Part shown: positions 43,468 to 53,953 of the stretch, in pieces
How positions within the stretch are numbered: position 1 is the stretch's first letter
How the letters are laid out: every line of letters starts with the position of its first letter
Source of the DNA: Sandaracinus amylolyticus
GTDB lineage: Bacteria; Myxococcota_A; Polyangia; Polyangiales; Sandaracinaceae
Direction: 5' to 3'
Assembly (NCBI RefSeq): GCF_000737325.1
Contig: NZ_CP011125.1
Span: 2,232,001 to 2,296,000 of the forward strand
Length of the DNA stretch: 64,000 nt
Notes under the pieces: model-generated
Told to the model about the DNA's origin: nothing
Database searches by the model: none
What the model saw: the letters and a program-made list of their open reading frames with translations, nothing else
Translations under genes and position numbers: made by a program

Positions 43468-44220
43468 ATGCTGCGGAGCTCGCAGGCGCTCGCGATGGTG
43501 CTGCTCCTGGGGTGCGGCCGCGTCGGCTACGACCCGGGATCGAGCGACGGAGGCAGCGCGGACCTCGACGCCGCGGCGCAGGTCGACGAGTGCGCGGCGC
43601 GACACGCAGGCGCGCGCGTGTGCTCGGGCTTCGAGGGCGACGTCGGCACGTACTGGTCGCTCACCACGCGCGACGGCGGGACGATCGCGACGACGACGAC
43701 GGTCGCGCACCGCGGCGCGCGCGCGCTCCGCGCCGAGGTGGGCGGCAGCGGGTCCACGGCGTTCGCGCACCATCGGTTCGTGCCGATCGCGTCGGGTGAT
43801 CTGTGGCTGCGCGCCTTCGTGCGCGTGCCCGCGCCGAGCGGCAGCGTCGGCGTGAACCTGCTCGCGGTCGAGCACGAGGGCAGCGACGTGTTCGGGATCG
43901 ACGTGAACGTCGGCGTCGACGGACGCCTGCTCGTGTACGGCGTCGAGGCCGGCACGTTCGACGCGCCCGACGACGTGCGGCTGCGCGCGGACGAGTGGGC
44001 GTGCGTGGAGCTGCGGATCGGCGTGTCGGACGCGGACGGCGAGCTCGAGCTCTTCGTCGACGGAGCGCGCGCGGTGTCGGCGACCGGGATCGACTCGTAC
44101 CCCGAGGGCGACTACGACCGGCTCCTCGTGGGCGTCGCGTGGTCCGACGCGAGCCAGGCGCCCTTCGAGGTGCTGATCGACGACGTGGTGCTCGACGTGC
44201 AACCCATTGGTTGCGATTAG
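43468..44220 (+). CDS. Lipoprotein with LamG/concanavalin-like domain
   Basis: 250 residues. MLRSSQALAMVLLLGC is a short lipoprotein signal. After an Asp/Gly spacer, SGFEGDVGTYWSLTTRDGG, HRGARALRAEVGGSGS, LRAFVRVPAP, CVELRIGVSDADGELELFVDG and EVLIDDVVLD follow the strand order of polysaccharide-lyase/LamG-like jelly rolls found in many myxobacterial lipoproteins. Probably binds a glycan or surface component. It starts 29 bp after the polymerase stop, but a shared function is unlikely. Confidence 0.7.
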   Translation: MLRSSQALAMVLLLGCGRVGYDPGSSDGGSADLDAAAQVDECAARHAGARVCSGFEGDVGTYWSLTTRDGGTIATTTTVAHRGARALRAEVGGSGSTAFAHHRFVPIASGDLWLRAFVRVPAPSGSVGVNLLAVEHEGSDVFGIDVNVGVDGRLLVYGVEAGTFDAPDDVRLRADEWACVELRIGVSDADGELELFVDGARAVSATGIDSYPEGDYDRLLVGVAWSDASQAPFEVLIDDVVLDVQPIGCD

Positions 44221-44263
44221 AAAGCACGGAACCGCCACGCGCTGCGGTGGTCGAACGAGCCGC

Positions 44264-45040
44264 ATGTCCACGACCTTCTACTTCGGCGTCGCGTTCGCGC
44301 TCACGTGGCTCTCGCTCCTGCCGCCCTCGCTCGCGGCGCTCGGCGTGTTGTCCGGCGCGCCGGAGACGTACATGGCGGCCGCGCCGCTCGCGGTGTTCTC
44401 GCCCGCGATCGCGGCGATCCTCGCGGCGCGTCGCGAAGGTGGATGGGCGTCGGTGCACACGATGCTGCGCGGGCTCGGCGCGTGGCGCGTCGGCCCGACG
44501 TGGCTCGTGCTCGCGCTCATGCTCCCCGGGCTGCTCTACGTCGCCGGGCGCGCGGTCTACGCGCTCGTGCCGGGGTCCGACGGAGGGCCGTGGGTCTACC
44601 TGCCCGAGCGACCCGAGCACTTCGGCGCGATCCTGTTCGTGCCGCTCTGCGAGGAGATCGGCTGGCGCGGCTACGCGCTCCCGCGTCTGATCGCGCGCCA
44701 CGGGGCACGGCGCGCGACGGCGATCCTCGGCGTGCTCTGGGGCGTGTGGCACTTGCCGATGTTCGTCAGCGTCGGGATGACGACGACGCAGGTGCTCGCC
44801 GGCGTCGTGCTCATCGTCGTCGGCAACGTCGCGTACACGTGGTTCTTCCGTCGCACCGGCGGGAGCCTGCTGGTCGCGGTGCTGCTCCATCTCGGCTCGC
44901 ACCTCGACAACCCGAGTCACGCGCTGCCCGCGGACTCGACGCCGCTCTTCATCCTGACCGCGGCGTGGACCGTTCTCGCGATCGCGCTCCTCGCGCTCGA
45001 CCGCCGCGCGTTCGAGGGCACGACCGTCGCGCTCGCGTGA
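44264..45040 (+). CDS. CPBP family intramembrane metalloprotease
   Basis: 258 residues with about seven membrane helices. The CPBP/Rce1 motifs are present: EExxxR as CEEIGWRGYALP, the second as GVWHLPMF and the third His region as LLVAVLLHLGSH. Prokaryotic members process or bind peptides, often in bacteriocin immunity or envelope signalling; no bacteriocin genes are near. It converges on the GNAT gene with no gap between the stops. Confidence 0.88.
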   Translation: MSTTFYFGVAFALTWLSLLPPSLAALGVLSGAPETYMAAAPLAVFSPAIAAILAARREGGWASVHTMLRGLGAWRVGPTWLVLALMLPGLLYVAGRAVYALVPGSDGGPWVYLPERPEHFGAILFVPLCEEIGWRGYALPRLIARHGARRATAILGVLWGVWHLPMFVSVGMTTTQVLAGVVLIVVGNVAYTWFFRRTGGSLLVAVLLHLGSHLDNPSHALPADSTPLFILTAAWTVLAIALLALDRRAFEGTTVALA

Positions 45041-46141
45041 TCACACGATCGCGGGATCGAAGTACGACGGCGCGTCGCGCAGCACCGGCGGCGAGCGCGT
45101 TCCCCACGTGAGCGTCGCGAGCCGGAACGGGACGCCGGTCTTCCAGAATCCGTCGAGCGCGCGCGCCATCGGATCGCGCACGTCGAACGCGATGTCGAAG
45201 TACACGTGCTCGCGCCCCGCGTGCGCGTCGTGGATCGTCGCGAGCACTGCGCGTAGATCCTCCGCGCGCTCCGCGCACCACGTCGTCGCGTAGAGGAAGC
45301 GCAGGTGCTCTCCGTCGCGCGGGAGCCGCGGCCGCCGCGCGATGCGCGCGATTGTGTCGTATCCGACGCGCACCAGCTGCATCCCGCGCGAGAGGGCGAG
45401 GAGACGCGCGCGCTTGATCGCGAACGCGTCCCACACGCCGCAGAACGCGACGATGCGCCCGGCGCGCTCGCGCACGTAGTAGTCCTCGATGCGCATGCCG
45501 GGAAAGCGCGTGAGCGCGCGGAGCGGATCGTCGCGATCGAGCGCGGGCGCGAGCTGCCTCTCGCGATGCACCGCGTGGAAGAGCTCGACCATCTGCGCCG
45601 CGTCCTCGGGCCTCGCGCGCCGCGCCTCGACGCGTCCTCGACGCGCGCCGAAGAACACGTTCCACATCGTCACGTCGCTGCGCGGCTGGAGCCGCACGAG
45701 CTCGGTCGTGCGCCCGAAGAAGCGCTCGACCGCGCGGTTGCTCGCGAGCACCACGCCCCACGCGAGGTCGTGTCCCTCGCGCTCGAATTGCGCGACGCTC
45801 GCCGCCGCGACGCGCTCGGCGACGCCCTTCGCGCGGTGCGCGGGATGCACCTTGAGATCGCCGGTGTAGAGCGTCCGCCGCGCGCGTCCGTCGAGATACA
45901 CGTCCATCGGCGCGCTCATCGCCGACGCGACGATCTCGCCGCTCTCCTCGTGCTCGATCACCACGACGCGACCGCCTTCGCCCTGCGCGCGCGTCATCGC
46001 GAGGAAGCTGGGATCGCGCTCGAGGACGTAGCTGACGTCGCCGCGCATCACGACGCTGCGCGCGAGCGCGCAGAGCCGCGGGTCGTCGCGCTCGTCGGCG
46101 ATGCGCGGCGCGCGGTATCCGTCAGAGGCGGTACTCGACAT
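45041..46141 (-). CDS. Two-domain GNAT family N-acetyltransferase
   Basis: 366 residues. The N-terminal GNAT domain has LYTGDLKVHPAHRAKGVAERV, matching the acetyl-CoA pyrophosphate loop (R/QxxGxG/A), then LAWGVVLASNRAVERFF. The second half (ARRARPEDAAQMVELFHAVHRE...) looks like a degenerate second GNAT repeat. It overlaps the Rieske oxygenase gene by 20 bp and is the last gene of a three-gene operon. The acceptor is unknown; the operon context suggests a small molecule or lipid that is also oxidised. Confidence 0.78.
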   Translation of the reverse strand: MSSTASDGYRAPRIADERDDPRLCALARSVVMRGDVSYVLERDPSFLAMTRAQGEGGRVVVIEHEESGEIVASAMSAPMDVYLDGRARRTLYTGDLKVHPAHRAKGVAERVAAASVAQFEREGHDLAWGVVLASNRAVERFFGRTTELVRLQPRSDVTMWNVFFGARRGRVEARRARPEDAAQMVELFHAVHRERQLAPALDRDDPLRALTRFPGMRIEDYYVRERAGRIVAFCGVWDAFAIKRARLLALSRGMQLVRVGYDTIARIARRPRLPRDGEHLRFLYATTWCAERAEDLRAVLATIHDAHAGREHVYFDIAFDVRDPMARALDGFWKTGVPFRLATLTWGTRSPPVLRDAPSYFDPAIV

Positions 46142-47159
46142 CGCGGGTCCGCAATTCGCGCGCGTCCATGCGGTGCTCGCAGTACGCCTCGAACGCGCGC
46201 GTCACCGCGAGCGTCGGCGCATCGGCGATCGTCGACGCGCGGAACGTCGCGCCGTGCTTCGCGAGCTGCGCGGCCTGGTCCTCGAGCACGTCCTTGTCCT
46301 GCGCGAGCACGCGCTCGGTGAGCGGGACGAGCGCGCGCGCGAGCATCGCGGACGCGCGGCCGAAGCGCACCGACACGCGCGTGAACACGCGCGTGCGGGT
46401 CTCGGTCTCGGGCGTGCAGATCGACGTCGTGAGCACGTGCCGCGACGCCCCCCACCGATAGTCGACGCGCACCGTGTACGGGAGGATCACCTCGTCGAAG
46501 TGCTCGATGCGCTCGCCGCCGGTGAGCCGCCCCGCGACGCTGTCGGGATCGCTCTCGCCGAGCGTCTCGATGCGCACGCCGGTCCGCAGCTCCTCGATGC
46601 GCGCGCGCACGGGCTTGCTCGGCGGTCCGCGGAAGAGCCCGCGGTGCACGATCCCCGTGTGCGCGGTGTCGACGAAGTTGTCGAGGATCGGCAGCAGCGC
46701 GCACTCGATCACGGTGACTGCTTCGTGCGTCGCGCAGCCTGCGATCTCGGTGTGCGGCCAGCGCGGTGGCTCGCGCGTCGGTGCGCCCGCGCCGATCCAC
46801 ACCCAGACGCTCTCGTCCTGCTCGCGCACCGCGAACGTCGCGACCGCGGCCTTCGGCAGCTTCTCGCCGTCGAGCGCGCTCGGCACGTGCACGCACGCGC
46901 CGCGTCCGTCGAAGCGCCAGCCGTGGTACGGGCACGCGATCGTCCCGCGCTGCACGCATCCCTTCGAGAGCGAGACGTGACGGTGCGCGCAGCGATCCTC
47001 GAGCGCGACCGCCGCGCCCGACGCATCGCGGAAGAGCACGATCGATCGCCCGAGCACGGTCCGACCGAGCGGCGCGTCGTCGAGCTCGCGGCTCGACGCG
47101 GCGAGGAACCAGTGCTCCTCGAGCGCGCCCAGCGGCGTGCGCACGTGCAGCTCGCTCAT
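46122..47159 (-). CDS. Rieske non-haem iron oxygenase
   Basis: 345 residues. The Rieske [2Fe-2S] motif is CAH-X16-CPYH (CxH-X16-CxxH), and the mononuclear iron site is DNFVDTAHTGIVH (D-x3-D-x2-H-x4-H). This is the alpha-subunit type used for hydroxylation, demethylation or desaturation, similar in layout to VanA/PaO-type single-component oxygenases that need an external reductase, which is not encoded here. It overlaps the genes on both sides (4 bp and 20 bp), so all three are translationally coupled. Substrate unknown. Confidence 0.9.
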   Translation of the reverse strand: MSELHVRTPLGALEEHWFLAASSRELDDAPLGRTVLGRSIVLFRDASGAAVALEDRCAHRHVSLSKGCVQRGTIACPYHGWRFDGRGACVHVPSALDGEKLPKAAVATFAVREQDESVWVWIGAGAPTREPPRWPHTEIAGCATHEAVTVIECALLPILDNFVDTAHTGIVHRGLFRGPPSKPVRARIEELRTGVRIETLGESDPDSVAGRLTGGERIEHFDEVILPYTVRVDYRWGASRHVLTTSICTPETETRTRVFTRVSVRFGRASAMLARALVPLTERVLAQDKDVLEDQAAQLAKHGATFRASTIADAPTLAVTRAFEAYCEHRMDARELRTRDVEYRL

Positions 47160-47956
47160 CGGCGCTTCTCGAGCATCGGCGCGCGGAGGCGCGACGAGAG
47201 GACGCGCGCGCTGCGCGACACGACGTAGCGCACCGGCGTGAGCCACGTGACCGGCGCGATGCAGCAGAGCTCGTGCGCGTCGACGTAGCCCGGGTTGATC
47301 TTCGCGAAGAAGCGGATGTCGGGATCCGCCATCAGCCCGTCGTGGATGGGCGCGACGTCATCGCGCAGGCGCCCTTCCGCGGAGGGCACGCGGACGACGC
47401 CGCTGCGCGCGTCGTAGAGCTCGCCGAACTTCTCGCGCGAGAGCGTGTCGAGGATCGCGCGGACGTGCGCGGGCGTCGCGCGATCGTGGCGTGGCCAGTG
47501 CTCCGGGTACGAGCGCGTGAGCAGGAGATACGTCTTGTAGCCCTTGCTCAGCAGGAAGTAGTAGAGCGGCTCGCTCGGCCGCTCGAGCTTCACCTTCAGG
47601 AAGAGCGCGGCGTACGCGCGCTGCACGACGCCTTGCCCCCAGTACGCGCGCTCGATGACGGTGTCGCCGGAGAACACGACCTGCACGGCGCGCCCGTCGA
47701 TCACGCGACGGTAGACCTGCACGGTCGAGAAGCCCTGCACGCTCTCGTCGCCCTCGTCGAGCAGCAGGATCACGTACTGCTTGCTCGACAGATCGCGCTC
47801 GAACACGTCGCGCCGCACGTCCGCGTAGTAGCGCTCGAAGAGCGCCCACATCGCGTCGCGCGTGCGCGCGTCGATCTCGCTCGTGCGGCGCGTCTCACTG
47901 CGCAGCGTGAGCGAGCGACCCCCCTCCTGCATGCTGCGTCGCTCCCGAGCCGGCAC
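47156..47956 (-). CDS. GNAT-like protein, first gene of the Rieske operon
   Basis: 266 residues. VVFSGDTVIERAYWGQGVVQRAYAALFL resembles the beta4-alphaA loop of GNAT acetyltransferases (a GQGxxQ pyrophosphate loop), followed by YYFLLSKGYKTYLLLTRSYPEHWPR. The remainder does not match a family I know. An alternative start (MQEGGRSL, 8 residues in) is possible. It overlaps the Rieske gene by 4 bp, implying a shared pathway. The acetyltransferase reading is tentative. Confidence 0.7.
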   Translation of the reverse strand: MPARERRSMQEGGRSLTLRSETRRTSEIDARTRDAMWALFERYYADVRRDVFERDLSSKQYVILLLDEGDESVQGFSTVQVYRRVIDGRAVQVVFSGDTVIERAYWGQGVVQRAYAALFLKVKLERPSEPLYYFLLSKGYKTYLLLTRSYPEHWPRHDRATPAHVRAILDTLSREKFGELYDARSGVVRVPSAEGRLRDDVAPIHDGLMADPDIRFFAKINPGYVDAHELCCIAPVTWLTPVRYVVSRSARVLSSRLRAPMLEKRR

Positions 47957-48075
47957 GTCACCGACTCGGGCGCGCTCTCTAGCAAACGCGCTGGATCGCG
48001 GCCATCGCGCGGCGCGGAAAGCGTGTGAGCGTTCGCGTCACGGATCGCGGCGCGACCGCCCAACGCGCGCGCGGC

Positions 48076-49398
<1,323 letters not shown>

Positions 49399-49812
49399 GC
49401 GCCGTCGGGTTTGCAGCGCGCGTGCCCGGCTCGCCGGAAACGAGGGTCCGTGGCGTGAGGCCTCGGTGCGTCGTCGTGCCTCGACGCGAGGTCGCTCGCC
49501 TGGGCATCCACCACCTGCTCCGAGGTGCACGCGCCGGAGCGCCTTCCCACCGCGCGAGACGCAGGATCCTCGCTCGTCGGAGACGCGGCGCCGCGCGACG
49601 CGCGGCCGGGCGAGCACCGCGGGGCCACGCGCGAGGCGCACGTGCGACGTGAGGCACTCGACGCGACGCACGCCGCGCGGACGCGCCACCCCGCACCAGC
49701 GCGAGCCGCGCGACGCTCGCGAACGCGGGCAGCGGGGCGCGCGCGCGGCGCGACGCCGGAGCGCGGGTGCGGCGCGCGTGCCGTCTCGCACGATCGTGTC
49801 CGGACGATGTCG
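49399..49812. other. 414-bp intergenic stretch, nothing recognised
   Basis: Between two minus-strand genes and extremely GC-rich. The frames on both strands are Arg/Ala-rich and look like non-coding translation, and no hairpin terminator or clear promoter was identified. Confidence 0.5.
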
Positions 49813-50460
49813 TCAGCCCCGCAGGACGCGCAGCCGCGTGGGCTCGGTCCGCGGCACGTGCGAGGCCTCGAGCGCGTCGAGCTCGGCGATCAGCGCCTCG
49901 CCGAAGTAGAAGCGCAGCTCGTCGCGCACGCCGCGATAGAGCGTGGGGCTCGGCGGGCGCGTCTCGGGCGCGTCGAGGCAGACGAGCGTGTGGTCGTGCA
50001 CCTCGTCGCTCGCGTGGAGGAGCCCTTCGTCGAACGTGAGCGGGAAGAGCGTCGACACGATCGGCTTGAGCGCGTGGTAGTCGTGCCCGGCCGCGACGCA
50101 GAACGCGTGGATGCGGCAGCCGCGCGAGGTGCGATCGAGGAACACGCACGCGCCGTCCTCCACGCGCGTGCGGCGGTACGCGCCCGACGGGAACTCGGCG
50201 TCGTGCGTGACGTCGTCGCGGAACCAGCGAGCGCGATCGATGCCGGTGAAGCGCTCGATCACGTCGGCGTGCTCGAGCAGGCGCGCGACGTTCGCCTCGT
50301 CCACGTCGACGCCGTGCGAGCAACACCAGTCGCGGCAGGTCGGGTGCGCGAGACAGCGCGTGAAGTAGCGCGCGCCGAAGATCGCGGTGTCGACGTGGGT
50401 GAGGACGGGCGCGTGATCGCGCGAAGGGTAGGGGCGGGAGAGGGCGCGCACGTCGGGCAT
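49813..50460 (-). CDS. Cysteine-cluster protein (DUF3109/YkgJ-like)
   Basis: 215 residues. CLAHPTCRDWCCSHGVDVDEANV and CVFLDRTSRGCRIHAFCVAAGHDYHALKPIVSTLFPL follow the pattern of the YkgJ/DUF3109 cysteine-cluster family, in which conserved cysteines bind iron or zinc. Cytoplasmic, with no signal. It stands alone between the intergenic stretch and the multicopper oxidase gene; a metal link with the latter is conceivable, but the genes are 41 bp apart and the oxidase has its own start region. Confidence 0.75.
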   Translation of the reverse strand: MPDVRALSRPYPSRDHAPVLTHVDTAIFGARYFTRCLAHPTCRDWCCSHGVDVDEANVARLLEHADVIERFTGIDRARWFRDDVTHDAEFPSGAYRRTRVEDGACVFLDRTSRGCRIHAFCVAAGHDYHALKPIVSTLFPLTFDEGLLHASDEVHDHTLVCLDAPETRPPSPTLYRGVRDELRFYFGEALIAELDALEASHVPRTEPTRLRVLRG

Positions 50461-50501
50461 GGACGCCGCGACGGTAGCCGATATCGATCACCCGCGTCGC
50501 G

Positions 50502-52403
50502 TCACGGGGTGATCACGAGCGGGCGCATCATGTCGTTGTCCTCGTGCTCGAGGATGTGGCAGTGCCACACGTACTCGCCCGCGCGATCGAACGTCGCGAC
50601 GAAGCGCGTGATCGTGCCCGGCCAGACCATCACCGTGTCCTTCGGCCCTCGCTCCTGCGGCAACGCGGGGATCGCCGCGCCGGTCACGAAGTCCTCGAGG
50701 ACCGGCTGCGCGCCCTCGCCGTCGAGCCATCGCTCCTGCGCGGTGGAGAACGCGTCGGCGTCGAACGGGATGCGATCGAGCACACGGAATTGCACGAGGT
50801 GCAGGTGGATCGGGTGCGCGTCGTCGGTGGTGTTCGCGACGCGCCAGACCTCCGTGTCGCCGAGCTGCACGACCTCGGTCGCCGGCGCGTCCCACATCAG
50901 CGCGCCTTCCTCGAGCGTCCCGAGCATCACGTGGAGCGGCGCGTCCGTGCCCTCGACGTCCTCCTCGATCAGCACGAGGTCGCGCGGCGCGAGCGCCGTC
51001 GTCGGCACCTCGGACACCGGCAGCGTGTCCGGCACCGCGCCCTCGGTCCCTGCGTCGCTGCGCGCGATCACGCGCAGCTGCATCACGCGCCCGGTCGTCG
51101 TCGGATCCGCGGGATCCTGGGGCGGCATCGCGTGCGGACCGCCCCACGCCTCGTCGGGCCCGCGGTTGAGCAGCGTGATCGTGTCTCCCTCCGCGAAGCG
51201 CGAGAGATCGACCAGCACGTCGTAGCGCTCGGCCGGTCCGACCACGAGCTCCTCGTGCGTCACCGGCGCTTCCGAGAGCAGCCCACCGTCGCCGCCGATT
51301 TGCACGAAGCGCGCGCGATCGTCGCTGAAGTGGAGGATCAACGTGCGCGAGTCCGACGCGTTCAGGATCCGGAAGCGATAGAGGCGCGGCTCGACCTCGA
51401 GGTACGGCCACGCGGCGCCGTTGACGACCATCACGTCGCCGAACACCTCGGGGTTCCAGATCGGCGGCACGTCGGAGTCGGGCGCGTACGGACCGTCGTA
51501 GTCGCCGAACTCGGTGCGCGACGTCGGGTACGCGAGCGCGCCTTCGTTCGTGAAGCTGCGATCCTGGATGACGAGCGGGATCTCGAAGTAGCGCGTGCCC
51601 TCCGCATCACCGATGCGCGGCGCGGGCCCGGGCAGACCGAGCGCGTCCTCGACGTCGTCGCGCAGGATCCACATGCCCGCGAGCCCGGCGTACACGTTGA
51701 CGCGCGTCATGCCGAGCGAGTGATCGTGGTACCAGAGCGTGGTCGCCGGCTCGTCGTGCGGATACTCGAACACCGCTGCGCCCTCGCCCGCGTCGCCCTG
51801 CGTGCGATACGTCGGTCCGCGTCGACGGAAGCCCTCGGGGATGTCGCGCGCGTCGGGCAGGAACCACGCCTCGGGATGACCGTCGCTGTGATCGAACGAG
51901 TGCGCGCCGTGGACGTGCGTGACCGTCGGCACCGGGCCCGTGTAGCGCACCGCGTCGGCGTCGACGTGATGGCCGTGCCCGCCGGGATCGGCCCAGTGCA
52001 GCGTCGCGTCGACGGGCAAGAGGTGCGGTAGGAAGTCGCCGTCGTCGTCGACCAGCGCGTTGATCCACGTGACGCGCACCGGCTCGCCGCTGCGCGCCTC
52101 GATCGTGCGCGACGGCGAGTGGAACGACGACGGATCGCCCTCGCGCCCGTAGCCCCACACCGTCGTCGTCGGCAGCGGCGGCGGCAGGATCTGCTGCTCG
52201 AATTGGCGCGCCTCGATGCGGTACTCGACCACGTCTCCATCGCGACCCGTCGGCTCCATCGGCGCGGGGATCGGCAGCGGCTGCACGAACTGCGGGATGC
52301 GCGTGGCATCGAGCGTCGCGGATGCCGGCGGCGACACGTTCGTGCAGGCGAGCGTGGAGAGCGACGCGACGCCGATCGCGAGCATCGAGGTGGAACGTCG
52401 CAT
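50502..52403 (-). CDS. Multicopper oxidase (CotA/bilirubin-oxidase-like)
   Basis: 633 residues with a lipobox-like signal (SLSTLAC). All copper ligands are visible: HVHGAH and WYHDHS in the N-terminal cupredoxin, HPIHLHLVQF and HCHILEHEDNDMM near the C-terminus, the last containing the type-1 HCHxxxHxxxxM. It should oxidise phenols, bilirubin-like compounds or metals with four-electron reduction of O2 to water. The NPEVFGDVMVVNGAAWPYLEVEPRLYRFRILN segment places it in the CotA group. Located outside the cytoplasm. Followed in the same direction by no close partner. Confidence 0.92.
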   Translation of the reverse strand: MRRSTSMLAIGVASLSTLACTNVSPPASATLDATRIPQFVQPLPIPAPMEPTGRDGDVVEYRIEARQFEQQILPPPLPTTTVWGYGREGDPSSFHSPSRTIEARSGEPVRVTWINALVDDDGDFLPHLLPVDATLHWADPGGHGHHVDADAVRYTGPVPTVTHVHGAHSFDHSDGHPEAWFLPDARDIPEGFRRRGPTYRTQGDAGEGAAVFEYPHDEPATTLWYHDHSLGMTRVNVYAGLAGMWILRDDVEDALGLPGPAPRIGDAEGTRYFEIPLVIQDRSFTNEGALAYPTSRTEFGDYDGPYAPDSDVPPIWNPEVFGDVMVVNGAAWPYLEVEPRLYRFRILNASDSRTLILHFSDDRARFVQIGGDGGLLSEAPVTHEELVVGPAERYDVLVDLSRFAEGDTITLLNRGPDEAWGGPHAMPPQDPADPTTTGRVMQLRVIARSDAGTEGAVPDTLPVSEVPTTALAPRDLVLIEEDVEGTDAPLHVMLGTLEEGALMWDAPATEVVQLGDTEVWRVANTTDDAHPIHLHLVQFRVLDRIPFDADAFSTAQERWLDGEGAQPVLEDFVTGAAIPALPQERGPKDTVMVWPGTITRFVATFDRAGEYVWHCHILEHEDNDMMRPLVITP

Positions 52404-52485
52404 CGCTGACCTCCCGGGCGCGCATCGAGCGCGCGTTCGTGAGGTAGGAACGCGATCCAGCCCGGAAATCCGCGCTGCGTGAGGC

Positions 52486-53910
52486 CTAACGGAGTACGCC
52501 GCGCAGCGCGCGCTGCGCCGCGTGCCAGCCGCACATGCCGTGCACTCCGCCGCCCGGCGGCGTGCTCGACGAGCAGAGGAAGAGCGACGGGTTCGGCGTC
52601 GTGTACGGATCCCAGCGCACCATCGGTCGCCACACGAGCTGCCAGAGATCGTTCGCGCCGCCGCCGATGTCGCCGCCGATCATGTTCTCGTCGTGCGCCT
52701 CGAGCGCGCGCGCATCGATCACGTGGCGCGCGCGGACGACGTCGCGGAAGCCCGGCGCGAAGCGCTCGATCTGCGACTCGATGCGCTCGGTCGCGTCGAT
52801 CGTGCTGCCGTGCGGCACGTGGATGTACGCCCAGCCCGTGTGCTTGCCCTTCGGCGCGCGGGTGTCGTCGAAGAGGCTCTGCTGCGCGACGAGCACGAAG
52901 GGCCGCTCGCTCACCTCGCCGCGCGACACCGCGCGCTCGGTCTCCGCGAGCTCCTCCCACGTGTTCGCGAGGTGCACCGTGCCGGCGCGCCGACACGCCT
53001 CGTTCTTCCACGGGATCGGCTCGTCGAGCGCCCAGTCGACCTTGAACACGCCGGGGCCGTAGCGCCAGCGCAAGAGGGCATTGCGATAACGCAACGGCAG
53101 CGCGTCGGCCGCGACCCGCGCGACCTGGTGCGGCCCGAGATCGAAGAGCACGGCCTTGCTCTCCGGCAGCTCGCGGAGTGACGTGACGCGATGCTCGGTG
53201 CGCACCTCGCAGCCGCGCTCGCGCAGGTACGCGATCATCGCGTCGGAGATCGCGATCGATCCGCCGCGCGCCGCGGGCCAGCCCGCCTTGTGCCCCGCGA
53301 GGATCAGCATCAGACCGAACGACGCGGTGCCGAACGAGTGCAGCGGCACCAGCGCGTGCGCGGAGATCCCGCCGAACATGGCGCGCGTCTTCGGGTTCCC
53401 GAACATCGCGCGGGTGAGGCCCTCCGCGGAGCGCAGCGCGCGCAGCCCGAAGCGCGCCATGAGCATCATGCGCCGCGGGATGCGCAGCGGGCCGAGCGTC
53501 TCGTCGAGCAGCGCGTCGGTGTGATCGAGGAAGGGCTGGAACAGTCGCCGCCAGTGCTTCCCGTCGTCGCCCATCGCGTCGACGGTCGCGTCGAGCGAGT
53601 GGTGCAGCTGCATCGCGCTCCCGTCGTCGAACGGATGCGCGAGCGCGAGCTCGGGGTGCACCCACTCGAGGCCGTAGGGACGCAGATCGATGGTGCGGAA
53701 GAACGGAGAGGCCGCGCCCATCGGGTGGATCGCGGAGCAGATGTCGTGCTTGAAGCCGCGCTCGGTGATCTCCTCGGTGCGCGTGCCGCCGCCGGGGCGC
53801 GCGGCCGCTTCGAGCACGAGCACCGAGCGCCCCGCGTGCGCGAGCGTGCACGCGGCGGCGAGCCCGTTCGGGCCTGCGCCCACCACGATCGCGTCCCAGC
53901 GCTCCGGCAT
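52486..53910 (-). CDS. Phytoene-desaturase-like NAD(P)/FAD-dependent oxidoreductase
   Basis: 474 residues. The dinucleotide fold VVGAGPNGLAAACTLAHAGRSVLVLEAAARPGGGTRT matches the CrtI/amine-oxidase group, and GGDIGGGANDLWQLVWRP plus a C-terminal FLCSSSTPPGGGVHGMCGWHAA is the FAD-contacting end typical of PNGLAA-type proteins. These are usually annotated as pyridine-nucleotide-disulphide oxidoreductase domain 2-like (PYROXD2) or carotenoid-related enzymes. No other carotenoid genes occur here, so desaturation of a polyene is only one possibility. ATG 53910 is chosen because the dinucleotide motif begins 9 residues later. Confidence 0.85.
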   Translation of the reverse strand: MPERWDAIVVGAGPNGLAAACTLAHAGRSVLVLEAAARPGGGTRTEEITERGFKHDICSAIHPMGAASPFFRTIDLRPYGLEWVHPELALAHPFDDGSAMQLHHSLDATVDAMGDDGKHWRRLFQPFLDHTDALLDETLGPLRIPRRMMLMARFGLRALRSAEGLTRAMFGNPKTRAMFGGISAHALVPLHSFGTASFGLMLILAGHKAGWPAARGGSIAISDAMIAYLRERGCEVRTEHRVTSLRELPESKAVLFDLGPHQVARVAADALPLRYRNALLRWRYGPGVFKVDWALDEPIPWKNEACRRAGTVHLANTWEELAETERAVSRGEVSERPFVLVAQQSLFDDTRAPKGKHTGWAYIHVPHGSTIDATERIESQIERFAPGFRDVVRARHVIDARALEAHDENMIGGDIGGGANDLWQLVWRPMVRWDPYTTPNPSLFLCSSSTPPGGGVHGMCGWHAAQRALRGVLR

Positions 53911-53953
53911 CCTCCGACGGACGTGGGCTCGAGGCGCGAGCCCACAAGGGCGC

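Noticed and set aside
49399-49812. Plus-strand small frames in the intergenic stretch
   Set aside because: Arg/Ala-rich non-coding-type translation without ribosome-binding sites.
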